Assembly: GCA_038276395.1 (NCBI GenBank)
Contig: JBBQAA010000068.1
Span: 10,896 to 74,895, forward strand
Direction: 5' to 3'
DNA from: JBBQAA01 sp038276395
GTDB taxonomy: Bacteria; Actinomycetota; Thermoleophilia; Solirubrobacterales; Solirubrobacteraceae
Length of the DNA stretch: 64,000 bases
Position 1 is the first letter of the stretch, and each line of letters starts with the position of its first letter. Shown piece after piece: positions 9,409 through 18,319 of this stretch. A program made the position numbers and the translations under genes. Under the pieces are notes generated by a model. That model searched no databases and was not told the DNA's origin. It worked only from the letters and a program-made list of their open reading frames with translations.

Positions 9409-10460
9409 GGGTCCTCGTCACCGGCGGCGCGGGCTTCGTCGGCTCGCACGTCGTCGACGCGCTCGTCGCGGGTGGCCACGAGATCCGCTCCCTCGACCTC
9501 CTGGACGCCGACGTGCACGCCGAGCGCCCGGCCTACCTGAACCCGGCCGCCGAGCACGTCGTCGCGGACGTGCGGGATACGGACGCGGTCACCGCCGCGC
9601 TCGCGGGGGTGCAGGCGGTCTCCCACCAGGCGGCGAAGGTCGGCCTCGGCGTCGACCTCGCCGACCTGCCCGCCTACGTCGCCCACAACGACCTCGGCAC
9701 CGCGGTGCTGCTGGCGGCGCTCGCGGCCGCGCCGGCGGCGCCGCGCGCCCTCGTGCTCGCCTCGAGCATGGTCGTCTACGGCGAGGGCGCCTACGCCTGC
9801 CCCGAGCACGGCGCCGTCCGCCCCGCGCCGCGGGAGCGCGCCGCGCTCGCGGCGGGCGCCTTCGAGCCGGGGTGCCCGGCATGCGGCGAGATCCTTGCTC
9901 CCCGCGCCATCCCCGAGGACGCGGCGATGGACCCGCGTAACGTCTACGCCGCCACGAAGCTCCACCAGGAGCACCTGGCGACGGCGTTCTCCCGGGAGAC
10001 CGGCGTTCCCGTCGCCGCCCTGCGCTACCACAACGTCTACGGGCCGCGGATGCCGCGCGACACGCCCTACGCGGGCGTCGCGTCGCTGTTCCGCTCGGCG
10101 CTCGCCGCGGGACGGGCGCCCCGGGTCTTCGAGGACGGGGCCCAGCTCCGGGACTTCGTCCACGTCCGCGACGTCGCCCGCGCGAACGTCCTCGCGCTCG
10201 AGGCCGGCGCCGCGGGTGCCTTCAACGTCTGCTCCGGCCGCCCGCGCTCGGTGGGGGAGATGGCCGGCGCGCTGGCCGACGCCGCCGGGCCCGATGCCCC
10301 GCGGCCCGAGGTCACGGGGGAGTTCCGCCTGGGCGACGTCCGCCACGTCTTCGCCGACCCCGCGCGGAGCGCCGCCGCGCTCGGCTTCCGCGCCGCTGAG
10401 GACTTCCGGGCGGGGATGGCGGAGTTCGCCACGGCCGAGCTGCGCGCCCCGTTCCGATGA
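9405..10460 (+). CDS. NAD-dependent sugar epimerase/dehydratase
   Basis: 351-residue extended short-chain dehydrogenase. The NAD-binding TGGAGFVGSHV is at the N-terminus, the catalytic YAATKLHQE (Tyr and Lys) is near residue 184, and NVYGPRMPRDTPYAG follows. A less common feature is a cysteine pair region, with CPEHG near residue 128 and CPAC near 159, suggesting a metal-binding insertion. The GTG start overlaps the lipoprotein stop. It probably interconverts nucleotide-sugars for envelope glycans, but the substrate is not predictable from sequence. Confidence 0.85.
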   Translation: MRVLVTGGAGFVGSHVVDALVAGGHEIRSLDLLDADVHAERPAYLNPAAEHVVADVRDTDAVTAALAGVQAVSHQAAKVGLGVDLADLPAYVAHNDLGTAVLLAALAAAPAAPRALVLASSMVVYGEGAYACPEHGAVRPAPRERAALAAGAFEPGCPACGEILAPRAIPEDAAMDPRNVYAATKLHQEHLATAFSRETGVPVAALRYHNVYGPRMPRDTPYAGVASLFRSALAAGRAPRVFEDGAQLRDFVHVRDVARANVLALEAGAAGAFNVCSGRPRSVGEMAGALADAAGPDAPRPEVTGEFRLGDVRHVFADPARSAAALGFRAAEDFRAGMAEFATAELRAPFR

Positions 10461-10523
10461 AGGGTCGGTGAACGCGCACCCGCCGGGGTGGACGCGATCC
10501 TTCGAGGCTGACACACTCGACGG

Positions 10524-11231
10524 ATGCCCGACGGATCCCGTGGCACCGTGCTCGTCGTCGATGACGAGCCGACGATCGGCGAGATCGTCTCGCGCTACCT
10601 GGAGCGCGCGGGCTACGAGGCGCGCGTCGCCGACACCGGCCCGAAGGCGCTGGCGGAGGTCGCGCGCGCGCGGCCGGATCTCGTCGTGCTCGACCTCATG
10701 CTCCCGGGGATCGACGGGCTCGAGGTCATGCGGCGGATCCGCCAGCCGCCTTCGCCCGACATCCCCGTGATCCTCCTCACCGCCAAGGGGGAGGAGTCCG
10801 ATCGCCTCCTCGGGCTCCGCCTCGGGGCCGACGACTACGTGGTCAAGCCGTTCTCGCCCGCCGAGCTCGTGGCTCGGGTCGGCGCCGTCCTGCGCCGCGT
10901 CGACGGCGCGATCGAGAGCGCCGAGCCGCTCTCCTTCGACGGGCTCGAGATCGAGCCCGTCGCACGGCGCGTCGTCGCCGGCGGGGAGGAGGTGTCCCTG
11001 ACCCAGCGCGAGTTCGACCTGCTGCTGTTCCTCGCCCGCCACCCCGGGCAGGCGTTCACGCGCGATCAGCTCATGGACCACGTGTGGAACTACTCCTTCT
11101 ACACCGACACCTCGACCGTGACCGTCCACGTGCGGCGCCTGCGCGCGAAGATCGAGCCCGACGGGCGGGCGGGATCGACGCCCCGGTTCATCCAGACCGT
11201 GTGGGGCCTCGGCTACCGCTTCCAGGTATGA
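10524..11231 (+). CDS. OmpR-family response regulator
   Basis: 235-residue two-domain regulator. The receiver domain has acidic pocket VVDDEP, phospho-acceptor Asp in VVLDLMLPG and conserved Lys in YVVKPFSP. The winged-helix DNA-binding domain contains TQREFDLLLFLARHPG and the C-terminal TVWGLGYRF. Its stop overlaps the start of the histidine kinase gene (ATGA), forming a cognate pair. The regulated genes are not evident. Confidence 0.93.
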   Translation: MPDGSRGTVLVVDDEPTIGEIVSRYLERAGYEARVADTGPKALAEVARARPDLVVLDLMLPGIDGLEVMRRIRQPPSPDIPVILLTAKGEESDRLLGLRLGADDYVVKPFSPAELVARVGAVLRRVDGAIESAEPLSFDGLEIEPVARRVVAGGEEVSLTQREFDLLLFLARHPGQAFTRDQLMDHVWNYSFYTDTSTVTVHVRRLRAKIEPDGRAGSTPRFIQTVWGLGYRFQV

Positions 11232-12427
11232 CGCGCCGGTGGGGATTCCTCATGACGTGGCCGGGCTCGGTCGCCGTGGCCCTCGCGGGCGCGCTCCTCG
11301 CCGCGCTGATGTGCGGCCTCGCCGAAGGCGCGCACGCCGGCCTGGTTACCGGCCTCATCCTCGCCCCGGTGGGCGCGCTCACGGTGTTCGCCGCCGCCCA
11401 CGCCCGCCGCCGGCCGCGGCTGCGCGGCCAGATCGGGATGACCGCCGCGCTCGCGGCGATCCCGCTCGTGGCGATCGTCGCGCTGTTCGTCCTCGTCATG
11501 TTCGTCTCCCCGCGCGACGGTCTCGTGGCCGCGTTCGCCGCCGCCTACGCGGGGCTCGTGGCGGGCCTCGCGGGCCGGCTCGCCGTCGAGCCCGTCCTCG
11601 CCGACGTCGACGTCCTGAGCGCGGCGCTGCGGGCGGTCGGGGCCGGCGAGCGGATGCCCGCCGTGCCCGAGGGCGGGGACGAGCTGGCCGAGCTCGGCGC
11701 CGACGTCCGGGCCATGGCCGAGCGCCTGCAGGCGGGGGAGGACGCCCGGCGCCACCTCGTCGCCGCGGTCTCCCACGACCTCCGCACGCCGCTGACCTCG
11801 CTGCGCCTGCTGGCCGAGGCGGTGGGCGACGAGGTCGTCGACGCCGAGACGCGGCAGCGCTACCTCGAGCAGCTCCCGGTCCACGTGCGGGCCCTCTCCG
11901 CGCTCATCGACGACCTCTTCGAGCTCTCCCGCATCGAGGCGGGGGACATCGCGTGGTCGATGGGGCGCGTCGAGCTCGACGACCTGGTGTCGGAGACCGT
12001 CGACCTCATGCGCGTGGTGGCCGAGCACCGCGCGGTCTCGGTGCGCGCGGAGATCCCGGCCTCGCTGGCGGCGGTCACCGGGAACCCGGAGAAGCTCCAG
12101 CGCGTCCTCTTCAACCTCATCCAAAACGCCATCCGCCACACCACGGCCGACGGCAGCGTCGTCGTCCGCGCCGCCCCGGCCGCCGGGGGTGGCGGCGCCG
12201 TGCAGGTCGAGGTGGCTGACACGGGCGCGGGGATCGAGGCGGCCGAGCGCGCCCGGGTCTTCGAGCCGTTCTTCCGCGGCGGCGAGGGCTCCTCGCGTAC
12301 CGCCGACGGCGCCGGTCTTGGCCTCGCCGTGGCCCGGGCGATCGTCGAGGCCCACGGCGGGCGGATCTGGCTGGCCGACGCCGAAGAGGGCACGCGCATC
12401 CGCTTCACGCTGCCCGCCGCGGCGTAG
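11228..12427 (+). CDS. Sensor histidine kinase
   Basis: 399-residue membrane kinase. Four hydrophobic segments occupy roughly residues 9-115, with almost no extracytoplasmic sensor loop. A HAMP-like linker follows, then the H-box VSHDLRTPLTSL near residue 183, N-box NLIQNAIRHT, G1 DTGAGI and G2 GAGLGLAVARAIVEAHGG. The compact membrane part suggests sensing within the bilayer, which is inference. It is cotranscribed with the OmpR-type regulator. The start is ATG 11228, overlapping the regulator stop. Confidence 0.92.
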   Translation: MTRRWGFLMTWPGSVAVALAGALLAALMCGLAEGAHAGLVTGLILAPVGALTVFAAAHARRRPRLRGQIGMTAALAAIPLVAIVALFVLVMFVSPRDGLVAAFAAAYAGLVAGLAGRLAVEPVLADVDVLSAALRAVGAGERMPAVPEGGDELAELGADVRAMAERLQAGEDARRHLVAAVSHDLRTPLTSLRLLAEAVGDEVVDAETRQRYLEQLPVHVRALSALIDDLFELSRIEAGDIAWSMGRVELDDLVSETVDLMRVVAEHRAVSVRAEIPASLAAVTGNPEKLQRVLFNLIQNAIRHTTADGSVVVRAAPAAGGGGAVQVEVADTGAGIEAAERARVFEPFFRGGEGSSRTADGAGLGLAVARAIVEAHGGRIWLADAEEGTRIRFTLPAAA

Positions 12428-12444
12428 CCGGGAGGGACGGTCCC

Positions 12445-13158
12445 CTAGCGTGAGTGCGCGCCGACCGTCGCCCAGCCGAGGCCGCGCTGGGCGACCGCGT
12501 CGAGCACCCGCGGGAGCGCGGCGACGGTCGTCTCCCACGAGCCGGGGTCCGAGTAGGCGTCGGAGTCGTGCAGGAGGATGACCTCGCCCGGGCCGAGCGC
12601 GCGCGTGGCCCGGGCCGCCACCGAGGCTGGGGTCTCGCGGCGGCTCCAGTCCCGCCCCCAGCGGCTCCAGAGCAGGATCGGGCGCCCGGCGGCGCGGAGC
12701 ACCGCAAGCGAACCGGCCGAGAGGATCCCGTAGGGCGGCCGGTAGAGCCGCGCCTCGACCCCCAGCAGCTCGCCGATGGTTTCCGCGCCGCGCTCGACGT
12801 CGTCCCGGACCTGCGCGGGCGTCAGGCGCAGGTGGTTGCGGTGGCGCTCGCCGTGCATGGCCACGGCGTGCCCGGCGGCGAGGATCTCGCGCGCGAGCGC
12901 CGGCTCGCGCCTGACCTGCTCGCCGACGAGGAAGAACGAGGCCCGCGCGCCCGCCGCGGCCAGCAGGGTGAGGACGGCCGGCGTCCCCCGCGCGTGGGGC
13001 CCGTCGTCGAAGGTCAGCGCCACGGCATCAGGCGCGGCGACCCGCCGCGGCAGCGCCAGCGCGCGAGCGAGCGGCGGGGCGAGCGGCGCGAGCGCGGGCA
13101 GGGCATGGGCCGCGCCGGCGGCGCCCACGGCGAGCCCGAGGGCGCGAACGGGCATCAT
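12445..13158 (-). CDS. Polysaccharide deacetylase (NodB family)
   Basis: 237-residue protein with an N-terminal hydrophobic signal or anchor and a NodB domain: ALTFDDGPHARGT (catalytic Asp-Asp), the metal-binding HGERHRNHL histidines and RPPYG. This indicates a metal-dependent de-N-acetylase acting on peptidoglycan or a surface glycan outside the membrane. Two adjacent ATG codons (13158, 13155) are possible starts. The gene diverges from the EamA-like transporter with only 6 bases between start codons, so their ribosome-binding and promoter regions must lie within each other's coding sequence. Confidence 0.88.
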   Translation of the reverse strand: MMPVRALGLAVGAAGAAHALPALAPLAPPLARALALPRRVAAPDAVALTFDDGPHARGTPAVLTLLAAAGARASFFLVGEQVRREPALAREILAAGHAVAMHGERHRNHLRLTPAQVRDDVERGAETIGELLGVEARLYRPPYGILSAGSLAVLRAAGRPILLWSRWGRDWSRRETPASVAARATRALGPGEVILLHDSDAYSDPGSWETTVAALPRVLDAVAQRGLGWATVGAHSR

Positions 13159-13164
13159 GGTCCG

Positions 13165-14127
13165 GTGCTCCTGCTCGGGATCCTCGCTGCCGCGGTGGCC
13201 TCGCTGATGTACGACCTGGCGGTCGCCCTGCAGGCGATCGAGGCGCGCGCCGTCCCCGTCGAGCAGGGCCTCAGACCCTCCTTGTTCGGCAGCCTCCTGC
13301 GCCGCGGGCGCTGGATCGCCGCCACCGCACTGTCCATCGCCGGCTTCCCCCTGCAGGTCGTGGCGCTCCTGTGGGCCCCGCTCACCGTGGTGCAGCCTAC
13401 GCTCGCGCTCGGGCTGCTCCTCCTGCTCTACCTCGGCCACCGGATGCTCGGCGAGCGCGTCGGGCGGCAGGAGCTCGTGGGAGTCGCGCTCGTCGTCGGC
13501 GGCGTCGCCGGGCTCGCCCTCGCCGCGCCCGAGCGCTCGACCAGGGCCGCCTCGACGCTCGAGATCGCCGTCGTCCTCGGCGCTCTCGGCCTGATCGCGA
13601 TCCTGCCCTTCCTGCGCCGCGCGTGGAGCGCCGGGCTGCCCGTGGTCTATGCCGCCGGACTGTGGTTCGCCTGGGGAAGCATCACCGCGAAGTTCCTCTC
13701 CGACGCGCTGGCCGAGTCCCACTGGCTCCGCGCGCTCGAGTGGGCGGCGATCACGGGCGCCTCGGGGATCTTCGCCCTGCTGGCGGAGATGACGGCCCTC
13801 CAGCGCCGCGCGGCGGTGCAGGTGGCGCCGATCGTCTTCGTCGTCCAGGTCGTCGTGCCGGTGCTGCTCGCGCCCGTGCTCACGGGGGAGCGGTGGAGCT
13901 CCACGCCGCTCGGCGGCCTGCTGCTCGTGGTCCTGCTCGCCGTCGTGGCCTCGGGCTCGCTCGTGCTCGGCCGCTCGCCCGCCGTCGCGGGGCTAACGGC
14001 GGGCGCCCACGAGGGGCCCGACGGGCACGGCGGTGTAGCCGCCGGCGCGGAGCGTGGCGAGGACGCGGCGGATCTCGCCGGCGCCGCCGCGCCCGGGCCG
14101 CACCTCGAGGACGACCCCGGGGTGTAG
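13165..14127 (+). CDS. EamA/DMT-type multi-helix membrane protein
   Basis: 320-residue protein with about nine hydrophobic helices in the drug/metabolite transporter pattern (two five-helix halves). The GTG at 13165 is chosen because a later ATG at 13207 would remove the first helix (LLGILAAAVASLMYDLAV). The last 45 residues after LVLGRSPAVAG are hydrophilic, Gly/Asp-rich and lie antisense to the end of the neighbouring giant gene. That tail may be non-native: a one-base shift would bring a TAA into frame near 13995. Substrate unknown. Confidence 0.72.
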   Translation: MLLLGILAAAVASLMYDLAVALQAIEARAVPVEQGLRPSLFGSLLRRGRWIAATALSIAGFPLQVVALLWAPLTVVQPTLALGLLLLLYLGHRMLGERVGRQELVGVALVVGGVAGLALAAPERSTRAASTLEIAVVLGALGLIAILPFLRRAWSAGLPVVYAAGLWFAWGSITAKFLSDALAESHWLRALEWAAITGASGIFALLAEMTALQRRAAVQVAPIVFVVQVVVPVLLAPVLTGERWSSTPLGGLLLVVLLAVVASGSLVLGRSPAVAGLTAGAHEGPDGHGGVAAGAERGEDAADLAGAAAPGPHLEDDPGV

Positions 14128-16683
14128 GCCCTTGGCGGGTACGCCGCCGTCGACCTCGATGGCCGGGCGCACGGCCTTGGCCCCCAGCGTGCGCCCGAGC
14201 ACGTACTGGCCGAGCGTGAAGCCGTCGTCCGGCGCGACGTAGGCGAAGTGGCGGTCGCCGAGGCCGAGCGCCCGCGCCCGGTTGGCCAGATCGGCGCGCG
14301 TGCGGACCCAGCGTGTGAGCGCGCCGCCGCGCAGCGTGGGCAGCGCCTCGTCGCCGAGGCTCTGGAGCGTGTGGAGCTGAGCCGGCGTCGGCGGCCGGGA
14401 GACCACGAAGGAGGCGTGCGCGCCGTGGACCGAGAGCGTGTGCGCGATCGCCGGCGCCTGGCCCGGCGCGGCGTCGACGAGCAGGCCCACCTCCGGCAGG
14501 GAGGTCGCCACGCTGCTCGTCGGCGTGGCGTGCAGCGGACCCTGGAGCATCCCGTAGGGGATGTCCGTGGCGGCGGCGAGCAGCAGCGCCGAGACCGCGG
14601 CCAGCGCGGCCGAGCGCGCGGGCGTCAGCCGGTGCGCGACGACCTCGACCGGGCGCGCGGTCGGGCCGTCGAGCACGAAGGAGGCGGAGGAGCGCCGGCG
14701 CGCGAAGGACCCGTCGGGCTCCGGCCGGTGCGCCACGGCGTGGCGGAGCTTCTCGGTCAGCTCGGCCGGAGTGCGCGCGATCTCCGCCAGGCCGAAGCGC
14801 CGGTAGGCGTCGTTGTTCAGGCGGATGTGGCCGCGAGCCATGCCGTAGGAGACGACGGGGCAGCCGCGGATCATCGCCTCGAGCACGGTCAGCCCGGCCG
14901 TGCCGTGGACGAGCGCGTCGGCGGCGGCGAGCACCTCGCTCATGCGGTCGGTGAAGCCGAGCACGCGGACCCGGGGCTCGGCGCCGAAGCGCGCCTGCAG
15001 CGCGGCGCGCGCCTCCTCGTTGCGCCCCGCGAGGGCGAGGACGGTCCCGCCCTCGTCGACCGCGAGCGCCGCCTGCACAGCGCCCCCGAGGTCGCCCATG
15101 CCCCAGCCGCCGCCGGAGACCGCGATGATCGCCCCCGTCGCGGGAAGGTCGAGCTCGGCCCGGGCGGCGGCACGGTCGCGCGGCGCGAGGAAGCCGGGGG
15201 AGGTCGGCGGGCGCGACCAGCGCGTGCGGCCCGGGCCGGCGATCGCCTCGACCTCGGGGATCGACTCAGGATGGGTGACGAAGTGCATGTCGACGCCCGG
15301 GTGCGCCCAGAAGCGCAGGCCCGCGAGGTCGGTGATGGCCGAGTAGCAGGGAACGTCGAGCTTCCCCCGGCGCCGGAGCTCGCCGAGGACCTCGGTCACG
15401 CCGGGATAGGTGGAGATGACGGCCTCGGCCCCGGACTGCCTGACGAAGCGGCGCAGGCGCCGCGCGCCGAAGAGCATGAGACCGGCGCGGGCCAGGCGCC
15501 GGGTCGGGGCGAAGCGGGCGAAGAGCGCGTACTGCACGTCGAAGAACCACGGCGCGCGCCGGAAGATCGTCCACGAGCCGTCGCGGACCACCTTGGTCAG
15601 CGCCCGGCCCATGACCGCGAGGCCGTCGGCGACGCTCACCTCGACGCCCGGGTCCTCTCCCACGATCTCGGCGGCCAGCGCCCGGGCGGGCAGGTCGTGG
15701 CCCTCGCCGATGTCGGCGGTGAGCACGAGCACGCTGCCCGGCCGGTGGGCCTTGGCCGGGGCGGGCGGCCCGGGGTCGACGGCGGAGAGCGACCGCCGCC
15801 ACGCCACATAACGGGCGACGCCCTCGGCGAAGGGCGTCTCCGGGCGCCAGCCGAGCTCGGCGGCCGCCCGCTCGCTGGAGACCTCCTTGCCCCCGAAGTC
15901 CCCCGCGCGCGCCGGCGTGTGGGTGATCTCGACCTCGCCGACGGCGTCCCGGACGGCCTCGGCGATCTGCTTGATCGTCACCGTCTCCTCGCCCGCGAGG
16001 TTGTAGATGCGGTTGGCCGCCACCGGCGCGAGGCCCCGGGCGACGCCTTCGGCGAGATCCTCCACGTAGACGAAGCGCCGGCCCTGCGAGCCGTCGCCGG
16101 CGATCGTCAGCGGCTGGCCGGAGAGCGCCTTCTCGACGAAGGCGGGGACGACGGCCGCGGGCCGGGCGCGCGGCCCGTAGGGGATCCCGAAGCGCAGGAC
16201 GGTGTAGGGGATCCCGTAGAGCTCGGCGTAGGCCTTCAGGTAGAGCTCGCCCGCGAGCTTCGTCGAGGTGTAGAAGTGGGAGGGCGTGGCCAGGAGCGTC
16301 TCCTCGTCGACCTTCGTCTCCGGGCAGTCGGAGTAGACCCAGATCGTCGAGCCGTAGACGACGCGCGAGGCGCCGGTGCGCCGCGCCGCCTCGAGCACGG
16401 CGAGCGTGCCGCGCGTGTTGACCGTCTCGGCCGTCCCCGGGTCGGCGTGGACGTGGTTGACGTCGGCCACCGCCGCGAGGTGGACGACGGCCTCGCAGCC
16501 CGCCATGGCGTCCTCGAGCGCGTCGGTGTCGGTGATCGACCCCTGGAAGAACGGGACCTCCGGCGCCGCGTGCCAGGGGGAGGGGCGGGCGTCGAAGATC
16601 CGCGGCGCGTGGCCGTGCGCGCGCAGGCGATCGACGACGTGGGAGCCGATGAAGCCGGAGCCCCCGGTGACGAGGACCTTCAC
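13993..16683 (-). CDS. Epimerase / MGDG-synthase-like glycosyltransferase / NodB-like fusion
   Basis: 896-residue protein with three recognisable parts. Residues 1-305 are an NAD-dependent sugar epimerase (LVTGGSGFIGSHV, YTSTKLAGE, RFGIPYGPRARP). Residues 317-680 are a glycosyltransferase of the MGDG-synthase/GT28 type, with VLVLTADIGEGHDLPARAL at its N-terminus, the SGGGWGMGDLGG donor-site loop and HGTAGLTVLEAM. After a membrane helix near 684-702, residues 728-896 resemble a NodB deacetylase (VGLLVDAAPGQ where family members have TFDDGP), but the metal-binding acids and histidines are missing. There is no stop or frameshift between parts. The GTG start overlaps the aminotransferase stop. 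It probably makes a glycolipid from a sugar it epimerises; the third domain may only bind glycan. Confidence 0.8.
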   Translation of the reverse strand: MKVLVTGGSGFIGSHVVDRLRAHGHAPRIFDARPSPWHAAPEVPFFQGSITDTDALEDAMAGCEAVVHLAAVADVNHVHADPGTAETVNTRGTLAVLEAARRTGASRVVYGSTIWVYSDCPETKVDEETLLATPSHFYTSTKLAGELYLKAYAELYGIPYTVLRFGIPYGPRARPAAVVPAFVEKALSGQPLTIAGDGSQGRRFVYVEDLAEGVARGLAPVAANRIYNLAGEETVTIKQIAEAVRDAVGEVEITHTPARAGDFGGKEVSSERAAAELGWRPETPFAEGVARYVAWRRSLSAVDPGPPAPAKAHRPGSVLVLTADIGEGHDLPARALAAEIVGEDPGVEVSVADGLAVMGRALTKVVRDGSWTIFRRAPWFFDVQYALFARFAPTRRLARAGLMLFGARRLRRFVRQSGAEAVISTYPGVTEVLGELRRRGKLDVPCYSAITDLAGLRFWAHPGVDMHFVTHPESIPEVEAIAGPGRTRWSRPPTSPGFLAPRDRAAARAELDLPATGAIIAVSGGGWGMGDLGGAVQAALAVDEGGTVLALAGRNEEARAALQARFGAEPRVRVLGFTDRMSEVLAAADALVHGTAGLTVLEAMIRGCPVVSYGMARGHIRLNNDAYRRFGLAEIARTPAELTEKLRHAVAHRPEPDGSFARRRSSASFVLDGPTARPVEVVAHRLTPARSAALAAVSALLLAAATDIPYGMLQGPLHATPTSSVATSLPEVGLLVDAAPGQAPAIAHTLSVHGAHASFVVSRPPTPAQLHTLQSLGDEALPTLRGGALTRWVRTRADLANRARALGLGDRHFAYVAPDDGFTLGQYVLGRTLGAKAVRPAIEVDGGVPAKGLHPGVVLEVRPGRGGAGEIRRVLATLRAGGYTAVPVGPLVGARR

Positions 16684-17681
16684 TCCTCGCCCCCGTGGTA
16701 GTAGAGCGGCGCGCACCAGTGGCTCTCCGCGGCCCAGTCGGTGTTGGGCAGATCGACGGCGTCGCCCGCGATGCGGTGGCAGGGCTCCTCGTAGACCTTG
16801 CCCGTCGAGCGCTCGAGCGGATCGAAGACGATGTACTTGTAGAGCCCCGAGGTCATCCCCTCCGGCAGCTCGAGCCGGCCGGGGTGGGCGGGGTCGAGGT
16901 GCTCCCGCGCCACGGCGTTCTTCCACGCGACGATCTCCGGCAGGCGCTCGACGCCGACGAGTCCGAGCGCGGCGCTGAACTCGCTCATCCGCCCGTTGAT
17001 CCCCGGGACCTCGTGCTCGAACTTCCCGTAGTTGCGGTGCTTGCGCGCCCACTCGACGACCTCGGGCCGCTTCGAGACGAGCACGCCGCCCTCGCCCGCG
17101 GAGATCGTCTTCGTCGCGTAGAGGGAGTAGACGCCCGCGTCGCCGTAGGAGCCGGGCCCGCTGCCGTTCCACGAGGCGCCGTGGGCGTGCGCGCAGTCTT
17201 CGAGCAGGAAGATCCCGCGCTCGCGGCACAGCGCGGCGATCCGCTCGATCTCGAAGGCGATGTGGCCGCCGATGTGGACGACGACCGCGGCCTTCGGGCG
17301 CTCCCGCTCGACCATCTCCTCGAAGTGGTCGAAGGAGACGCACAGGTCCTCGCGGTTGCAGTCGACCCAGGCCACCTTCCCGCCCGCGTGGCGGATGGCC
17401 AGCGGCGTGGCCATGAAGGTGTTGGAGGGGCAGAGGACCGTCTCGCCCGCCACCTCGGCGAACTCGAGCGCCGCCAGGGCGCCGGCGAACCACGAGCCGC
17501 CCGCCACCGCGGGCAGCCCGTTCTGGCGCTCCCAGCCGGCCTCGAAGCGCTCGACCATCGGGCCCTCCGACCAGCGGTTCGAGTCGATGACCTCGTCCCA
17601 CAGGGAGTGCACGCGCGCACGATCGCGCCGATCGAAGCCGATCGCGAACGACGCGTAGGGGGTATCGGAGGCGACCGGCAC
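16680..17681 (-). CDS. DegT/DnrJ/EryC1/StrS-type aminotransferase
   Basis: 333-residue PLP-dependent sugar aminotransferase family member. Visible features are the PLP-site ACAH-like region LLEDCAHAHGA and the Schiff-base lysine in YATKTISAGEGG near residue 190. Such enzymes aminate keto-sugars bound to nucleotides. The GTG at 17681 is the best start; the frame stays open upstream without a conserved sequence. It is coupled by a 4-base overlap to the epimerase-glycosyltransferase fusion, implying an amino-sugar glycolipid or surface-glycan pathway. Confidence 0.85.
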   Translation of the reverse strand: MPVASDTPYASFAIGFDRRDRARVHSLWDEVIDSNRWSEGPMVERFEAGWERQNGLPAVAGGSWFAGALAALEFAEVAGETVLCPSNTFMATPLAIRHAGGKVAWVDCNREDLCVSFDHFEEMVERERPKAAVVVHIGGHIAFEIERIAALCRERGIFLLEDCAHAHGASWNGSGPGSYGDAGVYSLYATKTISAGEGGVLVSKRPEVVEWARKHRNYGKFEHEVPGINGRMSEFSAALGLVGVERLPEIVAWKNAVAREHLDPAHPGRLELPEGMTSGLYKYIVFDPLERSTGKVYEEPCHRIAGDAVDLPNTDWAAESHWCAPLYYHGGEE

Positions 17682-17796
17682 GGGCGGCGGGAGTATGCCG
17701 CGCGACCCGGCCGGAACTCGCGCCGGATACAGGATTTCTACAGAACGCCCGGCCGGGGCGCTTGCGATTCGCCGTTTGCGGGAAGTCCTCTGAACG

Positions 17797-18204
17797 ATGA
17801 CGTTCTCAGACGTGCAGCTCGCGGGCGGGCCGGGCGCGCCCGCCGAGGCCCGCCGAGCCCTGCGCGAGAGCCTCCACGACCGGGTCCCGAGCCGGGTGCT
17901 CGAGGACGCGGGACTGCTCGTCTCCGAGCTCGTCACGAACTCCGTCATGCACGGGCAGGTAAGCGCGGAGGCCCGCGTGGGCCTGCGCCTCGGGGTCAAC
18001 GAGCGCCGCGTGCGCATCGAGGTGCGCGATCCCGGCCGCGGGTTCGCCGCCGCCGGGGCGGATGCGGGTCCTGACGATCCCGGCGGCTACGGGCTCTTCC
18101 TCGTCACCCAGCTCGCGGACGCCTGGGGGATCGCCGCCGACGGCGATCCGACGACCGTCTGGTTCGAGCTGAACCACCCGCTCTCGCCCCCGGCCGGCGC
18201 CTGA
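17797..18204 (+). CDS. Anti-sigma/RsbW-type ATP-binding protein
   Basis: 135-residue single-domain GHKL ATPase. The N-box is LVSELVTNSVMHG and the G1 box is VRDPGRGF, with GGYGLFLV later. The size and domain match RsbW/SpoIIAB-like anti-sigma kinases or other HATPase_c_2 regulators. No anti-anti-sigma gene is adjacent. It is divergent from the aminotransferase gene and upstream of the ATP synthase operon; a functional link to either is unproven. Confidence 0.85.
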   Translation: MTFSDVQLAGGPGAPAEARRALRESLHDRVPSRVLEDAGLLVSELVTNSVMHGQVSAEARVGLRLGVNERRVRIEVRDPGRGFAAAGADAGPDDPGGYGLFLVTQLADAWGIAADGDPTTVWFELNHPLSPPAGA

Positions 18205-18319
18205 AGAATCTCTGATTCGCAGTACCCTGAGGCTTCGTCGAGGAGCTCGCGGGAGGCGAGCCCAGCGCCTCCTCCACGTCGCCGCCCGAGGTCGCGCCCC
18301 CGCGTGACGATCCCACCCG

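Noticed and set aside
14248..16701. 817-codon frame on the plus strand
   Set aside because: It is the complement of the fusion gene, with no family features and biased Arg/Gly/Asp composition.
16684..17601. Upstream extension of the fusion gene's frame, giving a 1202-residue protein
   Set aside because: This part is antisense-like, Arg/Gly/Pro-rich sequence overlapping the aminotransferase gene in another frame; the real start is GTG 16683 with a GTGA overlap.
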